This document shows, piece by piece, positions 1-8,974 of a stretch of DNA of 64,000 nucleotides. A program made the translations under genes and the position numbers. The DNA is from Mameliella sp. CS4 (GTDB taxonomy: Bacteria > Pseudomonadota > Alphaproteobacteria > Rhodobacterales > Rhodobacteraceae). The stretch spans positions 62,001 to 126,000 of the forward strand of contig NZ_JAHXRQ010000002.1 of NCBI RefSeq assembly GCF_019392335.1, read 5' to 3'. The notes beneath the pieces were generated by a model. It was not told the DNA's origin. It saw only the letters and a program-made list of their open reading frames with translations, and made no database searches. Position 1 is the first letter of the stretch; the number at the start of each line of letters is the position of its first letter.

Positions 1-1345
1 GCATGATAGAGGCGGCGGCGGTTGTCTGTTCCACCATCGCCGCGTTTTGTTGAGTCACCGAGTCCATCTGGCTGACGGCCGAGTTGACCTCGGCGAGGGC
101 GGTGGATTGTTCGCTGGAGGCGGCGGCGATCGCGGCGGACAGGCCCGAGACCTTTTCAAAACTTTCGACGATGGCCTTGAGGTTGTGCCCGGCATTGTCG
201 ATCAGGTCGACGCCGCTGGTCACTTCCTTCGAGCTGTTCGAGACCAGCTCGGTGATCTGGCGCGCGGCGTCCGATGCATTGCCGGCCAGCACCCGCACCT
301 CTTCGGCCACCACGGCGAACCCGCTGCCGGCCCTGCCGGCGCGCGCCGCCTCGACGCCCGCGTTCAGGGCCAGCAGATTGGTCTGAAAGGCGATGTCGTC
401 AATCAGCCCGATGATCCGCGTGATCTGGTTCGAGGAGGTCTGGATGCGGTTCATCGCGCCCGAGGCCTCCTCGACCGTGCGCGCGCCTTCCAGCGCTGTC
501 TGCGACGCATTGACGGCGACCTGGTTCGCCTCCTGCGTGTTCTTGGAAGAGTTGGCGACGTTTTCGGTCAGTTCGTGCACGGCGGCGGCGGTTTCCTCCA
601 GCGACGCGGCCTGATTGGCCGTGCGTTCCGACAGGTCGTCCGCGGCGGCCGACACTTCCTCGACGATCTTGACCAGGTTCGACATGGTACCCGTGACCTG
701 GTTCATGGTGTCCCGCAGGTTCGCGGTGGCGCCGTTCAGCTTGGTCCTCACATCGTCGAAACGCTTGGGGTAGTCGCTGCTGTCGGGGCCGGGGATGACA
801 TGGGTCAGATCACCCTGTGCCAGTTTCTCGATCGCGGTGTCGATATGGCCGAAGGCGGCGGTCTGTTCCTCTGCCTGGATGCGGAAGGTGGTTTCGACCA
901 CCCGTTCGATGTCCAGTGCGAAGGCGCGTGTCAGAACACCGACCATGACGGCCAGGCGGGTGCGCTTGCGACGTGGAATACGTTTGAAGAGGGCGGCGAC
1001 GAGGTCGGTCGTGGCCAGCGAATAGGCGGACATGTAAATGTCGAGAGGCAAGTCGATCCGGGCGTGGGTGCGCCCGATCCGGTCGACAGAGGCCAAATAT
1101 TCCGCGTCGAACTCTCCCGAGAGAAGGCGGGTCCAGTGCTTTTTCTGGGCGTTGCGGGCGTATTCCATCCGTTCCGGCCCGTCGAAGAAGGCCGCGGTAT
1201 CGGGGTTGGCCTGGGCGCGCTTGTAGAAGGCGGTCAGAACTGCGTCGAGTTCGGGTTTGAGAAGCTCCCCGACCTCGCGCAGCAAAGCTGCGTTGTCGCC
1301 GTCCAGCTGGAAGTGCGACAGTTTCTGTTGAAGGTCCTTGATCAT
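1..1345 (-). CDS. Globin-coupled methyl-accepting chemotaxis protein (3' end cut by window edge)
   Basis: Soluble chemoreceptor, read from 1345 leftwards and running off the window with no stop. The first ~170 residues look like a protoglobin sensor domain: the stretch IGRTHARIDLPLDIYMSAYS places a candidate haem-ligating (proximal) His at about residue 94. A linker and an MCP signalling domain follow, with the hairpin signature DIAFQTNLLALNAGVEAARA and then GFAVVAEEVR. No membrane segment is visible, so the receptor is probably cytoplasmic. The family (HemAT-like globin-coupled sensors) binds O2 or other gases and signals through CheA/CheW. The start ATG at 1345 follows a weak GGA. Assignment of the MCP half is secure; haem binding is inferred from the motif. 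Confidence 0.9.
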   Translation of the reverse strand, partial: MIKDLQQKLSHFQLDGDNAALLREVGELLKPELDAVLTAFYKRAQANPDTAAFFDGPERMEYARNAQKKHWTRLLSGEFDAEYLASVDRIGRTHARIDLPLDIYMSAYSLATTDLVAALFKRIPRRKRTRLAVMVGVLTRAFALDIERVVETTFRIQAEEQTAAFGHIDTAIEKLAQGDLTHVIPGPDSSDYPKRFDDVRTKLNGATANLRDTMNQVTGTMSNLVKIVEEVSAAADDLSERTANQAASLEETAAAVHELTENVANSSKNTQEANQVAVNASQTALEGARTVEEASGAMNRIQTSSNQITRIIGLIDDIAFQTNLLALNAGVEAARAGRAGSGFAVVAEEVRVLAGNASDAARQITELVSNSSKEVTSGVDLIDNAGHNLKAIVESFEKVSGLSAAIAAASSEQSTALAEVNSAVSQMDSVTQQNAAMVEQTTAAASIM

Positions 1346-1416
1346 CTGCAGTTCCGTGAATAATCGGGTTCGCTACGGCAGATTTAAGCGTGCACAGGTT
1401 AACAAGCCTGCCATTT

Positions 1417-1435
1417 CCCCCGGCATCTCCGGGGG
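1417..1435. other. G/C hairpin between urtE and the chemoreceptor gene
   Basis: CCCCCGG-CATCT-CCGGGGG forms a 7-bp stem with a 5-nt loop. On the plus strand it is followed by TTCTT. On the minus strand, the direction of both flanking genes, there is no T-run, so it is not a convincing intrinsic terminator for urtE. Confidence 0.35.
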
Positions 1436-1515
1436 TTCTTGGCCCTTGTTTGGCTAAACTTGCGTGCGTTTACGGCGACGGAAAAAGTTTACGAGTCAAA
1501 GTTTTGATGGGTGCA

Positions 1516-2214
1516 TCAGACCGAGACTTTCTTCAGAAGAACCTCCCGCGGGGTGTCTGCCTTGGGCGCGTTGTGGATCACCCGGCCACGTTCCAGCGCC
1601 ACGAAATGATCGCCAAGATCGTAAGCGAAATCAAAGAACTGCTCGACCAGGATGATTGCCATGTCGCCCTTTTGGCGGAGGTATTTGATGACTTCTCCGA
1701 TCTGCTTGATGATGTTGGGCTGAATGCCCTCCGTCGGCTCGTCCAGAAGCAGCAGTTTAGGCTGGGCGATCAGCGCGCGGGCGATGGCCAACTGCTGTTG
1801 CTGTCCCCCCGAAAGATCGCCGCCACGGCGGGCGAGGAACTGCTTGAGGATCGGGAAAAGCTCGAACGTCTCGTCGGGAATGCCCCAGTCCGACTTGGGC
1901 AGGCAGGCATATCCGGTTTCGAGGTTCTCCTTGACGGTCATCAGGGGAAAGATGTCGCGGCCCTGGGGGACGTAGCCGACCCCGGCCCGCGCCAGCGCAT
2001 GCGCCGGGGTGGTTCGGGCGATGTCGGCTCCGTTCAGGGTCATGGCGCCGCCGGATCGGGTATGGGTGCCCGAAATCGCCTTGAGCAGGGAAGTCTTGCC
2101 GACGCCGTTGGTGCCCATTAGGCAGGTGACGGCACCGGGCTTCGCCTCCATCGAGATGCCATGGAGGATCTGGCTGTGGCCGTAGTGCAGGGTCAGGTCG
2201 GAGAGGCTCAGCAT
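1516..2214 (-). CDS. urtE: Urea ABC transporter ATP-binding subunit UrtE
   Basis: 232-aa ABC ATPase of the branched-chain amino acid (LivF) type, one of the two ATPases that drive urea import. Visible motifs are Walker A GTNGVGKTSLLK, signature LSGGQQQQLAIAR and Walker B LLLLDEPTEGI; TEGIQPNIIKQIG is typical of UrtE/LivF. The ATG at 2214 is preceded by AGGAAAG. It is the last gene of the minus-strand urt operon, 89 bp after urtD. Paired with UrtD it should form the heterodimeric nucleotide-binding unit of the UrtBC permease. Confidence 0.95.
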   Translation of the reverse strand: MLSLSDLTLHYGHSQILHGISMEAKPGAVTCLMGTNGVGKTSLLKAISGTHTRSGGAMTLNGADIARTTPAHALARAGVGYVPQGRDIFPLMTVKENLETGYACLPKSDWGIPDETFELFPILKQFLARRGGDLSGGQQQQLAIARALIAQPKLLLLDEPTEGIQPNIIKQIGEVIKYLRQKGDMAIILVEQFFDFAYDLGDHFVALERGRVIHNAPKADTPREVLLKKVSV

Positions 2215-2265
2215 GGGGTGGGCTTTCCTGTCGTCCGGGCGGCGCGCGGGATGACGCGGGCGCAA

Positions 2266-2290
2266 GGGAGTATTTTTACCAAGAAGAAGC
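2266..2290. repeat. Partial copy of the GAGTATTTTT dispersed repeat
   Basis: In the urtD-urtE spacer the sequence GGGAGTATTTTTACCAAGAAG matches the left arm of the composite palindromic element seen more completely near 31847 and 42202. The right arm is absent here. Confidence 0.5.
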
Positions 2291-2303
2291 GGCCGCGCAT
2301 TGC

Positions 2304-3047
2304 TTAGCGGCCCAGGTAGACTTCGATCACCTGCGGGTTGCTGGTGACATGGTCGATCGAGCCTTCGGCCAGCACCGAGCCTTCGTTCAGCACGGTGACC
2401 TTGCAGTTCAGGCGGCGGACGAATTCCATGTCGTGTTCCACGACGACGACGGCGCGGGTCTTTGCCGCTTCGACCAGCATTTCCGTGGTCTTTTCGCGTT
2501 CCGCCGGGGTCATGCCCGCGGCGGGTTCGTCGACCAGTAGGAGCCGTGGCTCCTGCGCCAGCAACATGCCGATTTCCAGCCACTGCTTTTGGCCGTGGCT
2601 GAGTTCGCCCGCCGGGCGGGGCAGGCTGTCGGTCAGACCGGTCTGCTCGGCGATCTCCTCGATGCGCTCGGCGCCCTGTTTCGTCTTCTTGTAAAACAGC
2701 ACGTCGAAGGGGCCACGCGGGTTCTTCAGCGCCATGGCGAGGTTTTCGCGCACGGTTTGCGCCTCGAAGACAGTGGGCTTCTGGAACTTGCGGCCGATGC
2801 CTTCGCGGGCGATGGCCGATTCCGACATGCCGAGCAGGGAAATACCCTTGTCGCCCCACAATACATGACCCTCGTCCGGCTTTGTCTTGCCGGTGATGAT
2901 GTCCATGAAGGTGGTCTTGCCGGCGCCGTTCGGGCCGATGATGGCGCGCAACTCGGGCTCTCCGATCTGGAAGGAAAGCGAGTTGATCGCCTTGAACCCG
3001 TCGAAGGAGACCGAGACGCCGGAGAGTTCTAGCAGGGTCTTGCTCAT
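2304..3047 (-). CDS. urtD: Urea ABC transporter ATP-binding subunit UrtD
   Basis: 247-aa LivG-type ABC ATPase. Walker A is GPNGAGKTTFMD, the signature is LSHGQKQWLEIG (the SHGQKQWLEI form is characteristic of UrtD) and Walker B is LLLVDEPAAGM. The ATG at 3047 overlaps the urtC stop by 4 bp (ATGA), which points to translational coupling. Together with UrtE it hydrolyses ATP at the inner face of the membrane to power urea uptake through UrtB/UrtC. Confidence 0.96.
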   Translation of the reverse strand: MSKTLLELSGVSVSFDGFKAINSLSFQIGEPELRAIIGPNGAGKTTFMDIITGKTKPDEGHVLWGDKGISLLGMSESAIAREGIGRKFQKPTVFEAQTVRENLAMALKNPRGPFDVLFYKKTKQGAERIEEIAEQTGLTDSLPRPAGELSHGQKQWLEIGMLLAQEPRLLLVDEPAAGMTPAEREKTTEMLVEAAKTRAVVVVEHDMEFVRRLNCKVTVLNEGSVLAEGSIDHVTSNPQVIEVYLGR

Positions 3048-4207
3048 GATTTTCTCTCAATCTTGTCGACCAGCCCGCCCAGGCCCTGCGGCGCGAACAG
3101 GGTGACCGCGACAAAGGAGAGACCCAGCAGGACAAGCCACCAGTCGGTCCACTGGATCGTGTAGAACCCCAGGTCGATGTCGGGGGCGCCGCCGCCGGTG
3201 AACCAGCTGGAGGCCAGGGTGACGAAGACGGTGCCCAGCACCGCGCCATAGAGCCGCCCGCGCCCGCCGATGGCAACCCAGACCGCCAGGTAGATCGAGG
3301 CGATGGGGGCGATCTCGGCCGGGTTGATGATCCCCGCCTGCGGGTAATAGAGCGCGCCCGCGATGCCTGCGATCACCGCCGTCAGCGTAAAGACGAACAG
3401 CTTGTAGCTTTCGACGTGGTAGCCCAGGAACCGCACCCGTGTTTCATCGTCGCGGATGGCGCGGATCACGCTGCCCATCTTGCCCGAGACGACCCAGGCG
3501 AACAGGATGTACCCCAGCGCCAGTGCCAGGGCGGAGGCCCAGAAAAAGACCATCGAGACCATGCTTTGCGGCGTGGCTTCGAAGCCGGGGATGTTCTGCA
3601 GGCCGGACAGGCCGTTGTTGCCGCGCAACCCGCTGTCGTTCTGGAACAGGTACAGGGCCAGGGCCAGTGTCATGGCCTGTGTCAGGATCGACAGGTAGAC
3701 GCCGGTCACGCGCGAACGGAAGGCCAGCCAGCCAAAGATCAGCGCCAGCAGGCCGGGGACCAGGACCACCATCAGCAGTTGTAGCGGCAGCGAATGCGCA
3801 AAGGCCCAGATTGGCGGGAACTCCGACGCGCCGACGACGCCGAAGATCTGGCTGGCGATGGCGTCTGACACCTCTTGCGGGCTGGGCGGCACGACCTGCG
3901 CCGCCATGCTGTCGGTGACGATGGTTTCGGTCCGGGCATACATCAGCCACATGCCGATGGCATAGCCGCCGATCCCGAAGAAGGCGAAATGGCCCAGGCT
4001 GAGGATGCCGCAATAGCCCCAGACCACGTCCATCGCGATGGCGACAAGGCAGAGGCAGAGCGTCTTGCCCAGGGTCTTGACGAAACTGGTGGAGATGAAG
4101 CCGGTCCCGGTCGCCTCGGACATGAGGGAGACGGCCAGGGTAAAGATCCCGAGGAAGGCCAGGAACCAGAGGATCGAGGGGTTCCGGGCGATGAAGCTGC
4201 GGTTCAT
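3044..4207 (-). CDS. urtC: Urea ABC transporter permease UrtC
   Basis: 387-aa LivM-type inner-membrane permease with about nine or ten hydrophobic segments; the motif WGYCGILSLGHFAFFGIGGY is diagnostic of this permease family. A long non-membrane insert (about residues 90-135) lies between early helices. The gene sits between urtB, separated by 207 bp that contain a repeat element, and urtD, with a 4-bp overlap. It pairs with UrtB to form the transmembrane channel. Confidence 0.95.
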   Translation of the reverse strand: MNRSFIARNPSILWFLAFLGIFTLAVSLMSEATGTGFISTSFVKTLGKTLCLCLVAIAMDVVWGYCGILSLGHFAFFGIGGYAIGMWLMYARTETIVTDSMAAQVVPPSPQEVSDAIASQIFGVVGASEFPPIWAFAHSLPLQLLMVVLVPGLLALIFGWLAFRSRVTGVYLSILTQAMTLALALYLFQNDSGLRGNNGLSGLQNIPGFEATPQSMVSMVFFWASALALALGYILFAWVVSGKMGSVIRAIRDDETRVRFLGYHVESYKLFVFTLTAVIAGIAGALYYPQAGIINPAEIAPIASIYLAVWVAIGGRGRLYGAVLGTVFVTLASSWFTGGGAPDIDLGFYTIQWTDWWLVLLGLSFVAVTLFAPQGLGGLVDKIERKS

Positions 4208-4267
4208 TTGGGCGCTCCGTTCTTGGGATTGCTCCGGTCGGGGGCAGAGGGTCGGTGTTGGGCAATG

Positions 4268-4325
4268 GGGGGCTCTGCCCCCGGCCTGCGGCCTCCCCCG
4301 GAGTATTTCGAGCCCAAAGAAACAG
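4268..4325. repeat. Composite dispersed repeat (half copy) between urtB and urtC
   Basis: GGGGGC-TCT-GCCCCC (4268-4282) is followed by CCCCGGAGTATTT (4295-4308) and CCCAAAGAA (4313-4321). The same modules occur at 31847-31935 and 42202-42298. Only the left arm of the large palindrome is present. A 68-codon open frame crosses this spacer, but it is low-complexity and overlaps the repeat, so I do not call it a gene. Confidence 0.6.
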
Positions 4326-4414
4326 GGGCGCGGTTACTGGTGTCGGTGGTGGTGCGCGGCGTGGGCGGGATCAGGACGCCGTGGCTGTGGCTGCAGAACA
4401 GGGTGCGCATGGTC

Positions 4415-6358
4415 TCAGTCTCCTGCCGCGCGGCCCTTGAGGGCGACGATGCCCTTGGGGCGGAACTGGATGAAGAGGATGATGAAGAGGATCATGTAGG
4501 TCTGCGCCGCCAGCGTGTTCGACGGGTTGAACCATTCGATGCCCTTTTGCAGGGTGCCGATCATGAAGGCACCGGCGAGGGTCCCCCAGACGTTGCCCAC
4601 TCCGCCGACCACCACGGTCATGAAGCTTTGCACGATGTAGTCGGCGCCCATTTCCGAGGTCACCTTGGCATAAAGCCCGATGGCCACGCCCGCGATCCCG
4701 GCGATGCCGGAGCCGAGGCCGAAGGTCATCATCTTGATCCGGTCGGGGTTGATGCCCATCGAGGCGGCCATGCGTGGGTTCTGCGTCACGGCGCGCACCT
4801 CAAGGCCCAGTCTAGTGCGTTTCAGGATGAACAGCAGAAGCGCCAGGAACAGCAAGGCTAGGACGAAGATCGCGATGCGGATATAGCTGATGGCGATCAC
4901 GTCGTTCAGCACCAGGGCGCCGTCCAGCCAGTCGGGCGAGGTCAACGGGCGGGCCTGGGTGCCGAAAATGTTCTTGGCCAGCTGTTGCAGCGCGATCGAG
5001 ACACCGAAGGTGGCCAGCAGGGTTTCCAGCGGCCGGTGGTAGAGCCAGCGGATCACCAGCCGTTCCATCGCGACGCCCGCGCCGAAGGTGACGGCAAAGG
5101 CCAGCGGCAGGGCGACAATCAGGGACAGCGTGTAATCGGGGATGAAGAGCTGAACCACGTAGCCGGTGTAGGCGCCCATCATGATGAATTCGCCATGCGC
5201 CATGTTGATGACGCCCATGACACCGAATGTGATGGCCAGTCCGATGGCGGCGAGGAAATAGATCGAGGCCAGCGAGATGGCGTCGAGCGCAAGATCGCCC
5301 GCCTGGCTCAAGCCGACGCGGGTCTGGACCGCGTCCTGGGTTCTTTCGGCGGCCTCGGTGATGGCGCGGTCGGGTTCGTCGTAAGCCTCGTAGATGGTCC
5401 AGGCGGCAAGGGTCTCGTCGATGATCCCGGGGGTGGCGCGCGGCGGCAGGGTGCCGGCCTCTGCCAGAGTGTCATAGGCGCGAAGGCGACGGTCCGGTGT
5501 GCCAAGCTGGCCGACCGGGATGCCGCCGACCTTGCCGTCCGCGACGTGACCTTCCAGCGTCGTGCGGATCGAAGAGGCGTCGACCAGCGCGGGCAGGTCG
5601 GTCTCTTCGCCGATCATGGCATAGGCCTCGGCCTTTGGCAGGTCGGTGCCGGGCACCAGAACGCGGGCGACATTCGCGTCATCGGGGATCTTTTCGGCGA
5701 TCTCGGTCCGCGTGGCGAGGATCTGGGACAGGACGGCGCGGGCATCGACGCTGAGATCCAGGGACAGCGCCTCGATGGCTTCGATGCGGGCCTCGGGCGT
5801 GTCACCGAACCGGGCAACGAGATAGTTCAGCAGGCGTTCCTTGCGCGTCTTCAGCGCGGCGTCCGGTTCCCCGTCGATCGAGGCGGAAAGCGGGGCGATC
5901 TGACCGGGGTCCAACCCGCGTGCGATGGCATCGACCGCGTCGCGTCGCTTGGAAATGTCGGGATCGGAGAGCTGGAACTGGACCAGCGTCTCGGCGATGG
6001 CACGGCGCACGCCGCCGTTGGGTTTGACCTGGTCGAGCGCGTCCGGGTCGACCTCGGTCGCGACGGGATCGCCGCTGGTCAGATCCAGCAGGGTCAGCAT
6101 GTCGCCCGTTTCCTCGACGTAAAAGAACAGGCCGTCGTCCTCCCGGACATAGACAGCCTTGTCCTGCCAGCGTTCCAGAAAGCGCGGCACTCCGGGCAGG
6201 CCGGAGGCAGAGAGCGCGTCAAGCACGGGGTCGACCGTGCGGCGCGAGGGCTTGGCGACATCCTCCTGGTGCTCTTGCAGGAGCGATTGCAGATCCTGGG
6301 TGAAGCCGGGCGCGGGCAGCCACGCGATCAGGAGAACCGCAAGAAGGGCACGGAGCAT
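4415..6358 (-). CDS. urtB: Urea ABC transporter permease UrtB
   Basis: 647-aa LivH-type permease. Residues 1-21 are a signal peptide (MLRALLAVLLIAWLPAPGFT). About 330 residues of soluble, presumably periplasmic, sequence follow, and then the membrane permease domain from about residue 350, with GVMGVINMAHGEFIMMGAYT and the later GLEVRAVTQNPRMAASMG EAA-like loop. The long N-terminal extension is a known property of proteobacterial UrtB compared with ordinary LivH (~300 aa). It lies 108 bp downstream of urtA in the same operon. Confidence 0.95.
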   Translation of the reverse strand: MLRALLAVLLIAWLPAPGFTQDLQSLLQEHQEDVAKPSRRTVDPVLDALSASGLPGVPRFLERWQDKAVYVREDDGLFFYVEETGDMLTLLDLTSGDPVATEVDPDALDQVKPNGGVRRAIAETLVQFQLSDPDISKRRDAVDAIARGLDPGQIAPLSASIDGEPDAALKTRKERLLNYLVARFGDTPEARIEAIEALSLDLSVDARAVLSQILATRTEIAEKIPDDANVARVLVPGTDLPKAEAYAMIGEETDLPALVDASSIRTTLEGHVADGKVGGIPVGQLGTPDRRLRAYDTLAEAGTLPPRATPGIIDETLAAWTIYEAYDEPDRAITEAAERTQDAVQTRVGLSQAGDLALDAISLASIYFLAAIGLAITFGVMGVINMAHGEFIMMGAYTGYVVQLFIPDYTLSLIVALPLAFAVTFGAGVAMERLVIRWLYHRPLETLLATFGVSIALQQLAKNIFGTQARPLTSPDWLDGALVLNDVIAISYIRIAIFVLALLFLALLLFILKRTRLGLEVRAVTQNPRMAASMGINPDRIKMMTFGLGSGIAGIAGVAIGLYAKVTSEMGADYIVQSFMTVVVGGVGNVWGTLAGAFMIGTLQKGIEWFNPSNTLAAQTYMILFIILFIQFRPKGIVALKGRAAGD

Positions 6359-6466
6359 ATGTCAGCCTGTGGATTGAGGGGGATTGGAGCAGGGCGGTCG
6401 GGCCGCCCTGCCGGTCGGACCTTTGGTCGCCGGGGCGGCGCGGTGGCCGCCCCGGCGGGTGTCAGT

Positions 6467-7747
6467 TCAATAGTTCGACTTGATCTGGACGCAGGTCTCG
6501 GTCTCGGTGTTGTACATACCGCAGCCGAGGTCCTTCCAATCCGACTTCAGAACAGCCGATTCCGGCAGGAAGTCGGTCCAGGCGTCGCCCGGCACCGGGT
6601 CGGTCTGGCTAATGATGTCGAACTGGCCATCCTCGGTGATCTCGCCGATCAGGACCGGCTTCATCAGGTGGTGGTTCGGAAGCATCTTGGCCATGCCGCC
6701 GGTCAGGTTCGGGAATTCCTGCCCGTACATGGCGGTGCGGACGGCGTCCACGTCGGTTGTGCCGGCCTGTTTGACGGCGTTCACCCACATGTTGAAGCCG
6801 ATGTAATGGGCTTCCATCGGGTCGTTGGTCACGCGGTCTTCGCCCATGCGGGCTTTCCAGGCGGCGACCCATGCTTCGTTGGCTTCGGTTTCGGCAGACT
6901 GGAAGTAGTTCCAGGCGGCCAGGTGACCGACCAGGTTCACGGTGTCGAGGCCCGAAAGCTCTTCTTCACCGACCGAGAAGGCGACAACCGGGATGTCGTC
7001 AGCCGAGATACCCGCAGCGGCCAGTTCCTTGTAGAAGCCGATGTTGGCGTCGCCGTTGATGGTCGAGATCACGCCGACCTGTTTGCCGTCTTCGCCCAGG
7101 GCGACGACGTCGGCGACGATGGTGCCCCAGTCCGAGTGGCCAAAGGGAGTGTAGTTGACGAAGATGTCCTCTTCGGGGATGCCCTTGGATGCCAGGTAGC
7201 TGGCAAGGATGTTGTTCGTTGTGCGCGGATAGACATAGTCGGTGCCCAGCAGGGCGAATTTCTCGACGCCCAGTTCCTCGAGGAAGTAATCCACGGCCGG
7301 GATCGCCTGCTGGTTCGGCGCGGCGCCGGTGTAAAAGACGTTCTTGGACGATTCCTCGCCTTCATACTGGACCGGGTAGAAGAGCAGGCCGTTGAGCTCC
7401 TCGATCACAGGCAGGACCGATTTCCGCGACACGGAGGTCCAGTTGCCAAAGATCACGTCGACCTCGTGCACGGTCAGCAGTTCGCGGGCCTTTTCGGCAA
7501 AGAGCGGCCAGTCAGACGCCGGGTCGACCACAACGGCCTCCAGCTCACAGCCCAGCAGGCCGCCTTTTTCGTTCTGGTCGTCCACCAGCATCAGCATGGT
7601 GTCCTTGAGCGTGGTTTCCGAAATCGCCATTGTCCCGGACAGCGAGTGCAGCACACCGACCTTGATCGTACAGTCCTGGGCGCTTGCGCCACCCGCGATA
7701 ATGGCCAGTGCGGCAGCACCGGACAGAAGTTTCGTGAAACGGTTCAT
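6467..7747 (-). CDS. urtA: Urea ABC transporter substrate-binding protein UrtA
   Basis: 426-aa periplasmic urea-binding protein. Residues 1-23 form a Sec signal peptide ending in GGASA, and the mature protein begins QDCTIKVGVLHSLSGTMAIS, typical of UrtA. The ATG at 7747 was chosen over longer upstream extensions because it has a strong ribosome-binding site (GGGGAGACAGGA) and begins the signal peptide. It is the first gene of the urt operon, so its promoter should lie in the 380-bp spacer shared with the divergent urease operon. Confidence 0.96.
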   Translation of the reverse strand: MNRFTKLLSGAAALAIIAGGASAQDCTIKVGVLHSLSGTMAISETTLKDTMLMLVDDQNEKGGLLGCELEAVVVDPASDWPLFAEKARELLTVHEVDVIFGNWTSVSRKSVLPVIEELNGLLFYPVQYEGEESSKNVFYTGAAPNQQAIPAVDYFLEELGVEKFALLGTDYVYPRTTNNILASYLASKGIPEEDIFVNYTPFGHSDWGTIVADVVALGEDGKQVGVISTINGDANIGFYKELAAAGISADDIPVVAFSVGEEELSGLDTVNLVGHLAAWNYFQSAETEANEAWVAAWKARMGEDRVTNDPMEAHYIGFNMWVNAVKQAGTTDVDAVRTAMYGQEFPNLTGGMAKMLPNHHLMKPVLIGEITEDGQFDIISQTDPVPGDAWTDFLPESAVLKSDWKDLGCGMYNTETETCVQIKSNY

Positions 7748-7810
7748 TCCTGTCTCCCCGCGGGCGAGTGACCCTTGTCGGCGCGTTTCCGAGCGACTAG
7801 GTCCTCCCCC

Positions 7811-7825
7811 GCAACAACTTGTTGC
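7811..7825. promoter_or_regulatory. Perfect 7-1-7 palindrome, candidate operator proximal to urtA
   Basis: GCAACAA-C-TTGTTGC, 64 bp upstream of the urtA start. Its symmetry and position suit a dimeric repressor or activator site. The cognate regulator is not in the window. Confidence 0.45.
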
Positions 7826-7985
7826 ATCCAGTGTGGCGGCCTGACCGAGGTGCGAACTTGACCGGTCGCCACACGCCCTTCCCGTCCATCTTCCGAGCGG
7901 CGCGGCCTGGGCGCCTCGAGTCATCTGGCCAAGGTGCCGTTCGGTCAATCGCCGGTAAGGGGCAGGCGGTGGCGCGACAGTGAAT

Positions 7986-8000
7986 GCCTAATTATTAGGC
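7986..8000. promoter_or_regulatory. Perfect 7-1-7 palindrome, candidate operator proximal to ureD
   Basis: GCCTAAT-T-ATTAGGC, 128 bp upstream of the ureD start. It has the same 7-1-7 architecture as the palindrome at 7811 but a different sequence. Confidence 0.45.
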
Positions 8001-8127
8001 TGAAACTGGCGAAGATGCGCACTTTTTAATCGGCGGATCCGGTCATTTGCCTGCGGCGATGCCCAAGCATGTTGCATTGACACGTTTGCAGTGGCGGTAT
8101 CGTGCCGAAAGAGGTCGCGGGGGGACC

Positions 8128-8970
8128 ATGACACTGCACATGCGCAAGGACCGTACGGGAGAGGCCGCCGCAGCGGCAACACTGCCCCGGGCGCGCGGCA
8201 CTCTGGACCTGTCGTCCAAGTCCCGTGACAAGCGGTCGGCGCTCGACCGGTTGCGCACCTCGGGTTGTCTCCGGGCATTGTTCCCGCGCCGCCCTTCGGG
8301 TGTCGAGGCCATCCTCATCAACACATCGGGCGGTCTGACAGGGGGCGACCGTTTGGACCTTGTGGCCGAGGCTGGACGCGGGTCGCACCTGACCCTGACG
8401 ACCCAGGCTGCCGAGCGCGCCTACAAGGCCAGTGCCGACATCGCCCGGGTCGAGACCCGGCTTGCGGCCCATGCGGGCGCGGTGCTGCACTGGTTACCGC
8501 AAGAATTGATCCTGTTCGAGGGCGCCCGTCTGCGGCGCCGCCTGCGGGCGGATCTGGCATCGGACGCGCGCCTTTTGCTGGTCGAGCCGGTGATCTTTGG
8601 CCGCGGCGCGATGGGTGAACATCTGAACGACGTGGGTTTCGACGACCGGATCGAGGTCTGGCGCGAGGGCGTGCCGCTTTATGTCGACGCGGTGCACCTG
8701 ACCGGAGACCTGGAGGCGCGGATGGCGCGCGCGGCGCTTGGCGGTGGGGCGGGGGCGATGGCCAGCCTGGTCTATGTCGCGCCCGACGCCGAGGCGCACC
8801 TGGCTCCCCTGCGAGAGATGCTGCCCGAGACCTGCGGCGTGTCGTTGATGCGCGAGGATCTGTTGATCCTGCGGATGCTGGCGCGCGACAGTCTGAACCT
8901 GCGGCGCAGCCTGCTGCCCGTGCTGGACCGGCTGAGCCGGGACACCCTGCCGACTTCCTGGAGACTTTGA
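8128..8970 (+). CDS. ureD: Urease accessory protein UreD
   Basis: 280-aa cytoplasmic urease maturation factor, the scaffold that holds apo-urease for UreF/UreG during nickel insertion. UreD hallmarks are visible: [13 protein letters not shown] near residue 65, [10 protein letters not shown] and [12 protein letters not shown]. The ATG at 8128 follows GGGGGGACC; a TTG-started extension from 8047 has no support. It is the first gene of the urease cluster, and ureA follows after 4 bp. Confidence 0.95.
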   Translation: MTLHMRKDRTGEAAAAATLPRARGTLDLSSKSRDKRSALDRLRTSGCLRALFPRRPSGVEAILINTSGGLTGGDRLDLVAEAGRGSHLTLTTQAAERAYKASADIARVETRLAAHAGAVLHWLPQELILFEGARLRRRLRADLASDARLLLVEPVIFGRGAMGEHLNDVGFDDRIEVWREGVPLYVDAVHLTGDLEARMARAALGGGAGAMASLVYVAPDAEAHLAPLREMLPETCGVSLMREDLLILRMLARDSLNLRRSLLPVLDRLSRDTLPTSWRL

Positions 8971-8974
8971 CGAC

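Larger units (their letters stand above)
7748..8127. promoter_or_regulatory. Divergent urt/ure control region
   Basis: 380 bp without a gene between urtA (minus) and ureD (plus), so both operons must be started from here. It contains two perfect odd palindromes (7811-7825 and 7986-8000), an inverted pair GTGTGGCG (7831-7838)/CGCCACAC (7867-7874), and a TTGACA hexamer at 8077-8082 that could be the -35 of the ure promoter; no good -10 follows it. I could not fit a convincing NtrC or sigma-54 site. Confidence 0.6.

Noticed and set aside
4204..4410. 68-codon minus-strand frame between urtB and urtC
   Set aside because: It overlaps a dispersed repeat, is Pro/Ser/Arg-rich and has no convincing ribosome-binding site.
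4985..7771. A 928-codon open frame on the plus strand across urtB/urtA, and similar long antisense frames over the chemoreceptor, ureC, ettA, lysK and fdhA
   Set aside because: They are antisense to well-supported genes; high GC with third-position bias leaves the opposite strand open. Composition is Gly/Arg/Asp-rich with no motifs.
7800..7830. Possible sigma-54 (-24/-12) promoter for urtA
   Set aside because: GG and GC dinucleotides do not fall at the required 10-bp spacing; the motif is better explained as a simple palindrome.
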